Positions 1-7,523 of a stretch of 10,994 nucleotides of DNA are shown here, piece by piece. Source of the stretch: Desulfobacteraceae bacterium 4572_89 (GTDB lineage Bacteria > Desulfobacterota > Desulfobacteria > Desulfobacterales > Desulfobacteraceae); the NCBI GenBank assembly GCA_002085465.1, contig NBML01000054.1, forward strand, positions 1 through 10,994, in the 5' to 3' direction. The translations under genes were made by a program, and so were the position numbers. A model generated the notes under the pieces. It saw only the letters and a program-made list of their open reading frames with translations. It had not been told where the DNA came from and did no database searches. Within the stretch, counting starts at the first letter, position 1. Each line of letters opens with the position of its first letter.

Positions 1-30
1 ACAAGTATAGAAAATTTTATATTTAACTTT

Positions 31-58
31 GGACGCTTCTTCTTTTTTAGGAGCGTTC
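31..58. other. Imperfect hairpin upstream of aroF-pheA
   Basis: A 10-bp stem can form between 31-40 and 49-58, with two G-U pairs and a T-rich 8-nt loop. No T-tract follows on the + strand, so it is not a classic terminator in that direction. It may be the tail of an upstream gene outside the window or part of a leader RNA. The pairing is visible; any function is a guess. Confidence 0.3.
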
Positions 59-93
59 ATCCGGTATAGTTTTATATAATACAAATTTATATA

Positions 94-137
94 AGGCCCC
101 GGGTGGACATTTTATCCACCCGGGGCTTTCTTATTTT
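94..137 (+). terminator. Rho-independent terminator or leader hairpin 1
   Basis: A perfect 12-bp GC-rich stem pairs 96-107 with 115-126 around a 7-nt loop (108-114), followed directly by a T-rich run. This is a textbook intrinsic terminator for + strand transcripts. It either ends an upstream transcript beyond the left edge or acts inside the leader of the aroF-pheA fusion gene. A TATAAT-like hexamer at 75-80 lies just upstream but has no recognisable -35 partner. Confidence 0.75.
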
Positions 138-174
138 AAGGCCCTGGGAATACTCCCCGGGCCTTTTTATTTTT
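138..174 (+). terminator. Rho-independent terminator or leader hairpin 2
   Basis: A 9-pair stem with one T-C mismatch joins 140-148 and 155-163 around a 6-nt loop, flanked by an A-pair on the left and a T-rich tract at 164-174. It is a second terminator-like hairpin only 13 bases after the first and about 50 bases before the aroF-pheA start. Its arms share the ggccc/ggg and ccc/gggcc cores of hairpin 1, so the arms could swap partners, as attenuators do. Either a double terminator of an upstream gene or an attenuation device fits. Confidence 0.7.
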
Positions 175-223
175 ACTGAATTAAGACAACAATAAATCAG
201 ATTTAATCAAAAGGAGAATTAAA

Positions 224-2101
224 ATGATACTTGTTCTTGATAACAAGATTACACAGAACCAGAAAGACTATATTCATTCCGTGCTGGCCAATGACGGTTG
301 CATTACCAGGGAAATTACAGATGCCGGAAGAAATTTAATCGGTATTATTGCCAACGGCAAAAAAAACATTGAAGAATATAAACAGATCAAAGGTGTAGTA
401 GATGCCCTTGCCATAAAAACCTCCCACAAACTTGTTAGCCGGGAGTTCAAATCTGAGGACTCCATGGTAAAAATTGGCCATGTGGTGGTGGGGGGTGATA
501 GAATTGTTGTTATTGCCGGTCCATGTGCCGTTGAAAGTCATAGCCAGGCAATGACAATAGCAAAAGAAGTCAAAAAATACGGTGCGGTTTTATTCCGGGG
601 AGGGGCCTATAAACCCAGGTCCTCCCCCTATTCCTTCCAGGGTCTTGAAGAGGAAGGACTGAAGATCCTTTCCCGGGTCAGGGAGGAAACCGGTCTTGGT
701 GTGGTAACGGAAATGACCTCGCCGGTTCAGGCCGAACTAATGGAACAATATGTGGATGTGGTCCAGATTGGTGCCAGAAACATGCAGAACTTTGAGTTGC
801 TCAAATGCGTTGGCAAAATGAGTAAACCAGTTATCCTGAAAAGGGGGTTGGCTTCAACCATCCAGGAATGGCTAATGTCTGCTGAGTATATTGTGGCCGG
901 GGGAAACAACAATGTCATTCTATGTGAACGGGGTATCAGAACCTTTGAACCCTATACACGGAACACTCTTGATCTTTCCGCCATACCAATATTGAAAAAA
1001 CTTACCCATCTTCCCATTGTGATTGACCCCAGCCATGCAACCGGTATCCGGGAAAAGGTCAGTCCCATGGCAAGAGCTGCAATTGCTGCCGGGGCTGATG
1101 CCCTGATGATCGAGGTTCATAATGACCCGGACAATGCATTGTCAGATGGTCCCCAGAGTCTGTATCCCCAGCAGTTCGGTCAACTGACCAGGGATCTGTA
1201 TGTGATCGCTCCGGTTGTTGGAAAGCAGCTGGATTTTGATTACCTGGAAAAATCCAGGGTGATAAACAACCGGAACAACCTAAAAAAAGGGGCTGCAAAG
1301 ACAGCTGCATTTATTGGTGAAAAAGGCTCCTACAGCCACAGGGCCAGCAGCTCCTACTTTGGTGATGCAATCACCTCAGTTCCCATGAAAAGTTTTCGGG
1401 ATATTTTTAATGCATGCGAAAACGGTAGTGTAGAATACGGTGTCGTGCCAATTGAAAATTCCCTTTCAGGTTCCATACATGAAATTTTTGACCTTCTTCA
1501 GGAATTTGATCTGAAAATAGTAGGCGAAATTACTATCAGGATAAAACATGGTCTCATTACCCTGGACAAAATGGATAAAAAGGCCATTAAAAAAATTTTT
1601 GCAGCCCCGCCTGCATTTTCCCTTTGCAAGAATTTTCTGGATCAGTATCCAGAGATTGAGCTGGTGCCGGTAAAGGCAAATTCAAGTGCTGTAAGGCATG
1701 TCAAGGAAGGAATGGATAAATCTTCCGCAGCAATTGGATCATCAATGGCTGGGGAAATTTTTGACATGGAGGTGATTGAAGAATCCATTGAAGATAATCC
1801 CAGGAATTATACCAGGTTTGCTGTCATTGCCAGAGAACACAAGGGAAATAGAAAGATCCAAAAGACCACCATTATTTTTTCAACGGAAAACAAACCCGGT
1901 GCCCTGTATGAAGCCATGAAAATATTTTCCCAGTACAGTATTAATCTGGTAAAACTGGAGTCCCGGCCCATGCTTGGAAAACCCTGGGAATATATGTTCT
2001 ATGCAGACCTTGAAGCAGATATTCTCAGTGAGGCCCTGTCGCCCATGGTGGAGGAACTCAAGAAAAAATCAGAAATCTTAAGAATCCTTGGGAGGTATTA
2101 A
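224..2101 (+). CDS. aroF-pheA: Fused DAHP synthase / prephenate dehydratase
   Basis: Bifunctional aromatic amino acid enzyme of 625 residues. Residues 1-70 resemble the small regulatory domain of class I-beta DAHP synthases. Residues 80-340 form the synthase barrel, which condenses PEP and erythrose 4-phosphate. Its metal ligands appear as C101 (AGPCAVES), H271 (DPSHATG), E297 and D308 (SDGPQSL), and the KPRSSPYSFQG substrate loop is at 130-140. After a short linker, residues 359-536 are prephenate dehydratase (prephenate to phenylpyruvate), with GVVPIENS at 406-413 and the catalytic TRF at 530-532. Residues 546-625 are an ACT domain with PGAL and ESRP (579-582), the usual phenylalanine-sensing site. 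No chorismate mutase segment is seen. The ATG follows a good AAGGAG at 211-216. Both halves look complete, so phenylalanine feedback on both activities is plausible. The family calls are secure; the regulation is inferred. Confidence 0.95.
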   Translation: MILVLDNKITQNQKDYIHSVLANDGCITREITDAGRNLIGIIANGKKNIEEYKQIKGVVDALAIKTSHKLVSREFKSEDSMVKIGHVVVGGDRIVVIAGPCAVESHSQAMTIAKEVKKYGAVLFRGGAYKPRSSPYSFQGLEEEGLKILSRVREETGLGVVTEMTSPVQAELMEQYVDVVQIGARNMQNFELLKCVGKMSKPVILKRGLASTIQEWLMSAEYIVAGGNNNVILCERGIRTFEPYTRNTLDLSAIPILKKLTHLPIVIDPSHATGIREKVSPMARAAIAAGADALMIEVHNDPDNALSDGPQSLYPQQFGQLTRDLYVIAPVVGKQLDFDYLEKSRVINNRNNLKKGAAKTAAFIGEKGSYSHRASSSYFGDAITSVPMKSFRDIFNACENGSVEYGVVPIENSLSGSIHEIFDLLQEFDLKIVGEITIRIKHGLITLDKMDKKAIKKIFAAPPAFSLCKNFLDQYPEIELVPVKANSSAVRHVKEGMDKSSAAIGSSMAGEIFDMEVIEESIEDNPRNYTRFAVIAREHKGNRKIQKTTIIFSTENKPGALYEAMKIFSQYSINLVKLESRPMLGKPWEYMFYADLEADILSEALSPMVEELKKKSEILRILGRY

Positions 2102-2122
2102 TCCCGATAAAATAAACACTTG

Positions 2123-2159
2123 ACCTGTTACCGGCAGGTATAATATGCCGGTAACAGGT
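2123..2159. terminator. Bidirectional terminator between convergent genes
   Basis: A perfect 14-bp inverted repeat (2123-2136 with 2146-2159, 9-nt loop) sits between the stop of the aroF-pheA gene and the stop of the minus-strand transporter gene. On the + strand a run of six T lies about 11 bases after the stem. On the minus strand the following sequence is moderately T-rich. The position between converging genes supports a shared terminator, although neither T-tract directly abuts the stem. Confidence 0.7.
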
Positions 2160-2164
2160 ACTAT

Positions 2165-3055
2165 TCAACCTTTTTTACTGAAACGCCCGGCTGCAATGGT
2201 TGCTCCGATAATGATAAATCCTCCGGCAAGGGTTCGGGCCTTGGGGATTTCATTTAAAATAAAAAAGGCCAGTATAATTCCATAGACCGGTTCAAGGCCG
2301 GCAATAACACTGGCAGTCTGGGCCCGTATCTTTGCCAGAGACTGGATAAAAAGTGTATGGGCAAGGGCAGTGAACACCACCCCCAGTAAAATGAGGTTTG
2401 GAAGATCAGCCAGGCCTGGAGCCATGGATTCCTGGCCCATAATCTTTAAAAAAAGGGTTGGCAGAATCAGGGAAACAGCGGCAACTAAATTCTGGTAAAA
2501 TGCCACTGCAACTGGATCTGAAATCCTGGCATTTCTCCTGTTGACCAGGGCAAGAATCGCAAAGGTCAGGCCGGACAAAACACCGTAAAACCCTCCAAGG
2601 GTAACATTGTCTGACAGATCCATATTTGGAATTACCAGCAGGATACCTGCAAATACAGTCAGGGCAGTGGCAATATCCCTTGCTTTAAGGGTTTCCTTGA
2701 AGAAAAAAGGTTCCATAAAGGTAACAAACAAAGGGAAACTGGAAAAGGTAACAAGTCCCACTGCCACCGAGGATATCTGGATGGAATAAAAAAAAGTATA
2801 CCAGTGGAAGGCCAGCAAAACTCCCTGGAGGATAAAAAAAAGGTAAGATCTATTGTCAAAGCCTGTCAGTCTTGTGCTTGAGATGACCCTTGCATATACA
2901 AATAAGGCTCCTGCTGCAAAACCGGTTCTGCCCAGAACAATAAAAAGCGGGCTGCAGGACAAAAATTTCCCAAAGAGTCCTGCAAACCCGAACAAAAACA
3001 CTGCCAAATGTATTTTGACGATATTGCTTTTTAATATGAAGGCAAAAGATTGCAA
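2165..3055 (-). CDS. EamA/DMT-family membrane transporter
   Basis: A 296-residue, very hydrophobic inner-membrane protein with about ten membrane spans arranged as two EamA repeats (about residues 15-132 and 151-290). Each repeat ends in the family pattern of a Glu-Pro followed by a helix and a second Glu: EPFFFKE at 115-121 and EPVYGI at 254-259 with NE at 268-269. Members export or exchange amino acids, nucleosides or other metabolites; the substrate cannot be told from sequence. The start is a TTG only 8 bases after the EttA stop, with an AGGGG almost touching it. That spacing is too short for ideal initiation, so translational coupling to ettA or a slightly later start is possible. It is the last gene of the ridA-ettA set, and its 3' end faces the shared terminator. 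Confidence 0.85.
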   Translation of the reverse strand: MQSFAFILKSNIVKIHLAVFLFGFAGLFGKFLSCSPLFIVLGRTGFAAGALFVYARVISSTRLTGFDNRSYLFFILQGVLLAFHWYTFFYSIQISSVAVGLVTFSSFPLFVTFMEPFFFKETLKARDIATALTVFAGILLVIPNMDLSDNVTLGGFYGVLSGLTFAILALVNRRNARISDPVAVAFYQNLVAAVSLILPTLFLKIMGQESMAPGLADLPNLILLGVVFTALAHTLFIQSLAKIRAQTASVIAGLEPVYGIILAFFILNEIPKARTLAGGFIIIGATIAAGRFSKKG

Positions 3056-3063
3056 GCCCCTGT

Positions 3064-4746
3064 TCAGCGTGTCAACTGCCTGTATTTTATGCGGGTGGGC
3101 TGGCCTGCTTTTATTCCCATCCTTTTTTTCCTGTCCTTTTCATAATCAGAATAGGAGCCTTCAAAAAACAGTGTGTGGCTATCGCCTTCAAAGGCCAGAA
3201 TATGTGTGGCAATCCTGTCTAAAAACCAGCGGTCATGGCTTATAATTACAGCACATCCTGCAAAGTTGTCCAGGGCCTCTTCCAAAGCTCGCATGGTATT
3301 AACATCAAGATCATTGGTTGGTTCATCCAGGAGAAGAAGATTGGCTTCCTCCTGTAGCATGGTTGCCAGATGAACCCGATTCCTTTCTCCCCCGGAAATA
3401 GCATTAACTTTTTTCTGCTGGTCTGATCCGGAAAAATTAAATTTTCCCACATAGGCCCTGGCATTAAGTTCTCTGCCTCCAATGAGCATTTTGTCATTGC
3501 CTTTGGAAATCAACTCATAAATGGTTTTTTCCGGGTCCAGGGTATCCCTTTCCTGATCCACATAGGCAAGCTTAACACTTTGCCCAAGTTCAATTTTGCC
3601 CTTATCCGGTGTTTCCCTGCCTGTAATCATATTGAACAAAGTTGTTTTTCCCGCTCCATTGGGACCGACAACACCGACAATGGCACCCGGAGGGATGACA
3701 AAATTCATATCATCCACCAAGAGTTTGTCATCAAAGGCCTTTGAAATATGATCAGCCACAATGACCTTGGTCCCAAGCCTGGGCCCAGGCGGAATAAAGA
3801 TCTCCATGATTTGTTCCTGCTCTTTAACATCTTTTTTCAGCAGTTCATCATAGGAACGTATTCTGGCCTTTGATTTGGACCGCCTACCCTTGGGAGACAT
3901 GTGAATCCAGTCCAGTTCACGCTGAAGGGTCTGTTGTCTTTTGCTTTCAGACTTTTGTTCAGTGGCCAGGCGCCTCTGTTTCTGTTCAAGCCAGGAAGAA
4001 TAATTGCCCTTATAGGGAATGCCTTCACCCCGGTCCAGCTCCAGTATCCATCCAGCCACATTATCCAGAAAATACCTGTCATGGGTAACAGCAATAATGG
4101 TACCTTCAAACCGACTTAAATGTTCTTCCAGCCAGCCAACAGACTCCGCATCCAGATGGTTGGTGGGCTCATCCAGAAGCAGGATATCTGGTTTTTTCAA
4201 CAGCAGCCGACAAAGGGCAACCCGTCTTTTTTCCCCCCCTGATATGAGATCAACCCGAGTGTCCCCGGGAGGACAACGCAGGGCATCCATGGCCATCTTA
4301 AGGCGGGAATCCAGGTCCCAGGCATCCATGAGGTCAAGCTTTTCCTGGATCTTCCCCTGTTTTTCAATGAGTTCATCCATCTCGTCATCGGACATGGGGT
4401 TGGCAAAACTTTCAGAAATTGTTTCATATTCTTTTAAAAGATCAACGACTTCCTGGACACCTTCTTCCACAACTTCCCGGACAGTCTTGGTATTGTCCAC
4501 AAGGGGTTCCTGTTCCAGATATCCCACGGTAAACCCTTTTGATAAAATGGTTTCCCCGATAAACTCAGAATCAATACCTGCCATGATCTTTAAAAGTGAA
4601 CTTTTTCCAGACCCGTTAAGGCCCAGCACCCCTATTTTTGCCCCGTAAAAATAGGAAAGTGAAATATCCTTTAATACCTGGCGTTTGCCATGAAATTTGC
4701 CCACATTCATCATACTGTAGATTATTTTTTTTGTATCTTCGGTCAT
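3064..4746 (-). CDS. ettA: Energy-dependent translational throttle protein EttA
   Basis: A 560-residue ABC-F ATPase, close to the usual EttA length. It has no membrane spans. It binds the ribosomal E site and gates the first elongation steps according to ATP/ADP level. ATPase 1 has Walker A at 42-49 (GLNGSGKS context), signature SGGEK at 169-173, Walker B D192/E193 and switch H222. An arm-like charged insert lies at about 90-145. The basic linker at about 245-320 is the P-site tRNA interaction motif and ends in the EttA-typical IPPGPRLG. ATPase 2 has Walker A 361-368, SGGER 451-455, D474/E475 and H504. The C-terminus RIKYRQLTR matches the family. The ATG has AAGGAG 7 bases upstream, overlapping the ridA stop, so the two genes are tightly coupled. 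EttA is preferred over other ABC-F types because of the arm, linker and tail. Confidence 0.95.
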   Translation of the reverse strand: MTEDTKKIIYSMMNVGKFHGKRQVLKDISLSYFYGAKIGVLGLNGSGKSSLLKIMAGIDSEFIGETILSKGFTVGYLEQEPLVDNTKTVREVVEEGVQEVVDLLKEYETISESFANPMSDDEMDELIEKQGKIQEKLDLMDAWDLDSRLKMAMDALRCPPGDTRVDLISGGEKRRVALCRLLLKKPDILLLDEPTNHLDAESVGWLEEHLSRFEGTIIAVTHDRYFLDNVAGWILELDRGEGIPYKGNYSSWLEQKQRRLATEQKSESKRQQTLQRELDWIHMSPKGRRSKSKARIRSYDELLKKDVKEQEQIMEIFIPPGPRLGTKVIVADHISKAFDDKLLVDDMNFVIPPGAIVGVVGPNGAGKTTLFNMITGRETPDKGKIELGQSVKLAYVDQERDTLDPEKTIYELISKGNDKMLIGGRELNARAYVGKFNFSGSDQQKKVNAISGGERNRVHLATMLQEEANLLLLDEPTNDLDVNTMRALEEALDNFAGCAVIISHDRWFLDRIATHILAFEGDSHTLFFEGSYSDYEKDRKKRMGIKAGQPTRIKYRQLTR

Positions 4747-4757
4747 GGCCAGACTCC

Positions 4758-5135
4758 TTAGCCCAGGGCTGCAATAACTTCGATTTCCACAAGGGCATCC
4801 TTGGGAAGGTGTCCAACTTGATAGGCGGACCGGGCGGGTTTATGTCCTCCAAGGGCAGCCTCATAGGCTTTGTTCATGTTGGCAAAATCTCCTATGTTGT
4901 CAAGAAAAATAGATGCTTTTATGATCCTGTCAATGCTTGAACCAGCAGCTTCCAGAACTATTTTCACATTTTTCATTGCCTGTTCTGTCTGGGCTTCAAT
5001 GGTATCACCCTTAATTTCCATGGTGGCTGGGTCAAAGGGAAGCTGGCCTGAACAGAAAATAGTTCCGTTATGGGTGATAGCGTGGCTGTAGGGGCCTATG
5101 GCGGCCGGTGCATTGGTAGCTGTGATAATTTCCAT
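4758..5135 (-). CDS. ridA: RidA-family reactive enamine/imine deaminase
   Basis: A 125-residue YjgF/YER057c/UK114 protein of normal length. RidA hydrolyses reactive enamines and imines such as 2-aminoacrylate released by PLP-dependent dehydratases, forming trimers with active sites between subunits. Visible family features are GPYSHA at 14-19, SGQ at 29-31, the substrate-carboxylate arginine R102 in KPARS, and the closing LPKDALVEIEVIA with E117. This is the active RidA pattern, since the key arginine is kept. The cysteine that follows this arginine in the E. coli protein is alanine here. The ATG is preceded by AAGGAG. Its stop overlaps the ribosome site of ettA, 11 bases away. The 75-base spacer from the helicase gene is AT-rich, with no clear terminator, so read-through is possible. 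Confidence 0.93.
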   Translation of the reverse strand: MEIITATNAPAAIGPYSHAITHNGTIFCSGQLPFDPATMEIKGDTIEAQTEQAMKNVKIVLEAAGSSIDRIIKASIFLDNIGDFANMNKAYEAALGGHKPARSAYQVGHLPKDALVEIEVIAALG

Positions 5136-5210
5136 GATAATCTCCTTAACTTTTAATTCTTCTTTAATTTTGATGGTCTTTAAATTGTTTGTTTTAATTA
5201 TAGCTTGTTT

Positions 5211-7328
5211 TTAATTATATAAGGATACGACAGGTTCCTTTAATATCAGGCCAATGGCCTGTTTTGCAGTCTTTGCAACATCTGGAAAAGTGTCATCAAG
5301 TTTTGAGATCTGTCTCAGATTTTCCGCTGTTCTCAGAATTAACCGGGCAAAATCACCTTCCGCATAAGCAGAACCATTCATTAAATCTTCCCAGGCCTCA
5401 TCATGGGCCCAGGAATACAAAAGCATGGCAGGTTGAATATAAAGGTTGGGGGCTGGAAATCCCTTTTTGAGTAATTTTATGGCAAAGGGTTTAAGGCCCT
5501 GACGCAGATCCAGAAAAATCCTTTTGAGTAGTTGTGGTAGAGCTGTCTGGTACAGGGGATCATCCTTGAATTCTTTTTCATTTACAAAGGCCCCCATGAT
5601 AGCTGCCAGAAGGGCAGGGTCCTTATCTGGCAGCAGACCCTGGCGGATGCTCTGGGCCACGAGCAGAGGAGAATCAATTCTTAATTTTGAGGCCCATAAT
5701 CCATCAACCGTGAGTTTCCCTTGTTTGGTGACAAAATTTTCCTGGGTTAAAAATTCCATGTGGGCCTGGAAATCAAGCCAGAGGTATTCCAGATCATTAC
5801 CAAATCGTTTTCGGGCAAGTTTTCCACTTTTTTGACTTGATGCAAGAAGAAAAGAGGCAAAGGATTTGTCCAAAAGGATGTGAATCTGCCCAGGGGTATG
5901 GGAGAGCAACAGGTTCAGGACCATGGAAAATTCAATTTTGATCTGGCTGTCAACATCCAGGGCCGGGGCATTTATAAGCTTGGCAATATATTTTAAATTC
6001 ATGAATTTGCCTGGCAGCACAAGCCCGAATCCAACATTGTCCATGCCCCTTCTGCCTGCCCTTCCTGCCATCTGCTGGAATTCACTGGGGGTTAATGACA
6101 TAAAATCAGTTCCATTAAACCTGTCTGAATTTAAAATAACCACAGACCGGGCTGGAAAATTGACCCCTGCAGCCACCGTGGAAGTGGCAAACATGGCATT
6201 TAAAAGCCCGTTGGCCATAAGGGTCTCCACCACCACCTTCCAGGCCGGAAGATGACCACTGTGATGACCGGCTGTGCCTGTCTGCTCAAGGAATTTTCGC
6301 TGGGGATGATTCTGTAGATGGGGATTTCCCCTGGTAAGCTCATCCAGTTTTTCAATAAGCGCCTTCTTCTTTTCCGGGTTGTTGTTAAGGAGAGATCCAT
6401 TGCAGAGTTTAACAGCCTGGTCACATTCAGCCCTGGATTTGAGGAAAAAAATGGCGGGCAGCAGATCAAAGCGATCCATAACTTTTAAAATTTCACCAAA
6501 CTGAGGCAGTTTTCCAGGCAGTGCCATCACAGGTCTATGTTTTGCATTTACAAATTTAAAGACCTTGGTATGAAGTTTCGGTATTCCCCCGGGATTGTCT
6601 TCCTTTTTCAGTAAGGGAAACAATGTGCCGGAAGGATGAAAGAAAACCGGGTGCAAAGGAACGGGCCGCCTGTGATTTTCCACAACCTGGCAGGTTTTAC
6701 CCCGTATGGAGCTGAGCCATCCGGCAATCTGTTCAGGATTGCCAATGGTAGCAGACAATAGCAGCAAAGGAATTCGAACAGGCAGGTATATCATGATCTC
6801 TTCCCAGACAACCCCACGTTCCTCATCACCAAGAAAATGGGCTTCATCCAGGATAATCAGGTCACAGCTTAAATTTTCCCCTGTATGCATGGAATCATAA
6901 AGCTGATTTCTTAAAATTTCAGTGGTGCCGATTATGATTGAGGCATCGGCATTTTCCTTGATATCCCCAGTTAAAATACCCACATTTTCCTTACCAAAGA
7001 GTTTTGAGAACTGGGCATGGATGGAATTGGTCAAGGCCTTTAAAGGGGTGGCATACCAGGTTTTTCCCTTTGCCTCCATTATCCCCCTGGCGGCATTTTC
7101 CGCAATCCAGGTCTTGCCTGCACCCGTGGGTGCTGTGACCAGGCAGTCAGCAGTTTTAATGGCATCCAGGGCTTCAACCTGAAAGGGATCTGGTATAAAA
7201 GGTCTTTGCTCGGGCACACCGATCTGTTCAAAGATCCGACGTAAACCCTTGTCAGCTTCAGGCACCATGCGGGAAAGTTTTTTGGATGTTTTTTTAGGGG
7301 TCTGGGACCGATAGAATCGTTTTCTCAT
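5211..7328 (-). CDS. Ski2-like superfamily 2 DEAH-box helicase
   Basis: A 705-residue ATP-dependent RNA or DNA helicase of the Ski2-like group. From the ATG at 7328 the motifs are: I APTGAGKT 66-73, Ia TPLKALTN 94-101, TTE 135-137, II DEAH 161-164, III SAT 192-194, IV around 291-300, V ATSTVAAGVNFP 381-392 and VI QMAGRAGRRG 419-428. HHSGHLP (355-361) resembles the Ski2 HHAGL segment. Residues 440-705 are a helical C-terminal region that I cannot assign further. Motifs are complete, so it should be active; whether it acts in RNA decay, ribosome work or DNA repair is open. The frame stays open to a TTG at 7364, giving 717 residues, but neither start has a good ribosome site. The ATG overlaps the stop of a 6-codon reading frame. 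The downstream neighbours ridA and ettA suggest translation or stress, by context only. Confidence 0.88.
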   Translation of the reverse strand: MRKRFYRSQTPKKTSKKLSRMVPEADKGLRRIFEQIGVPEQRPFIPDPFQVEALDAIKTADCLVTAPTGAGKTWIAENAARGIMEAKGKTWYATPLKALTNSIHAQFSKLFGKENVGILTGDIKENADASIIIGTTEILRNQLYDSMHTGENLSCDLIILDEAHFLGDEERGVVWEEIMIYLPVRIPLLLLSATIGNPEQIAGWLSSIRGKTCQVVENHRRPVPLHPVFFHPSGTLFPLLKKEDNPGGIPKLHTKVFKFVNAKHRPVMALPGKLPQFGEILKVMDRFDLLPAIFFLKSRAECDQAVKLCNGSLLNNNPEKKKALIEKLDELTRGNPHLQNHPQRKFLEQTGTAGHHSGHLPAWKVVVETLMANGLLNAMFATSTVAAGVNFPARSVVILNSDRFNGTDFMSLTPSEFQQMAGRAGRRGMDNVGFGLVLPGKFMNLKYIAKLINAPALDVDSQIKIEFSMVLNLLLSHTPGQIHILLDKSFASFLLASSQKSGKLARKRFGNDLEYLWLDFQAHMEFLTQENFVTKQGKLTVDGLWASKLRIDSPLLVAQSIRQGLLPDKDPALLAAIMGAFVNEKEFKDDPLYQTALPQLLKRIFLDLRQGLKPFAIKLLKKGFPAPNLYIQPAMLLYSWAHDEAWEDLMNGSAYAEGDFARLILRTAENLRQISKLDDTFPDVAKTAKQAIGLILKEPVVSLYN

Positions 7329-7345
7329 GGGCAATAATAAACCAT
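7325..7345 (-). promoter_or_regulatory. Possible 6-codon coupling leader before the helicase
   Basis: On the minus strand an AGGA lies 4 bases before an ATG that encodes MVYYCP and stops in TGA. That stop overlaps the helicase ATG as ATGA. The helicase ATG itself has no visible ribosome site. This layout would allow termination-reinitiation to deliver ribosomes to the helicase start. It is short enough to arise by chance. Confidence 0.25.
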
Positions 7346-7367
7346 AAATTCCTGGAATAAGCAATAA

Positions 7368-7523
7368 AAGTTAAAATACTTTCCCATAACCATAATGCTG
7401 CTTACGGGGTTTGACGAGAATATTGTTTTAGAAGAAAAATTAAAATTTGGAATTGACAACGTGTTAACAAAACCGGTATTAAAGAAAAAATTATTAATAA
7501 CCCTATACAAATTTTTAAATTGA
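7368..7523 (+). pseudogene. C-terminal remnant of a receiver (REC) domain protein
   Basis: A 51-codon open stretch between an in-frame TAA at 7365 and a TGA at 7521-7523 reads like the last two strands of a phospho-receiver domain. FPITIMLLTGFDE resembles strand 4 with its conserved Thr, GIDNVLTKPV gives the Gly-x-Asp and the Lys-Pro signature, and a final amphipathic helix follows. The N-terminal half, with the acidic pocket and phospho-aspartate, is missing; upstream lies only the start of the opposite-strand helicase. A start could be the ATG at 7395 (43 codons with the stop), but it has no ribosome site. The parent was most likely a hybrid histidine kinase or a single-domain regulator paired with the next gene, whose TTG overlaps this stop. 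The homology is my reading of motifs; the deletion is inferred. Confidence 0.65.
7453..7482 (+). promoter_or_regulatory. Possible sigma-70 promoter of the regulator gene
   Basis: A perfect TTGACA at 7453-7458 is followed, after 18 bases, by TATTAA at 7477-7482, which matches four of six -10 positions. It would start transcripts near 7489, about 30 bases before the regulator's TTG. It lies inside the receiver remnant, so it could be a promoter that serves the regulator now that the upstream gene is broken. AT-rich sequence makes chance matches likely. Confidence 0.3.

Noticed and set aside
96..126. GGGTGGACA in hairpin 1 resembles part of a T-box core
   Set aside because: The remaining conserved T-box bases and specifier stem are absent, and T-boxes are not expected in this kind of organism; a simple terminator stem explains it.
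103..195. GTG-started 30-codon frame with several Phe, Trp and Tyr codons, a possible attenuator leader peptide
   Set aside because: It has no ribosome site, its start lies inside the hairpin 1 stem, and it only crosses the two hairpins; no ATG exists in 1-223.
4019..4648. Long + strand open frame (209 codons) opposite ettA
   Set aside because: It is antisense to a fully conserved EttA, its translation is Ser/Arg-rich without motifs, and it has no ribosome site.
5197..5219. Two TATAAT-like hexamers on the minus strand ahead of ridA
   Set aside because: No acceptable -35 hexamer lies at 16-18 bases from either, and the stretch is so AT-rich that matches are expected by chance.
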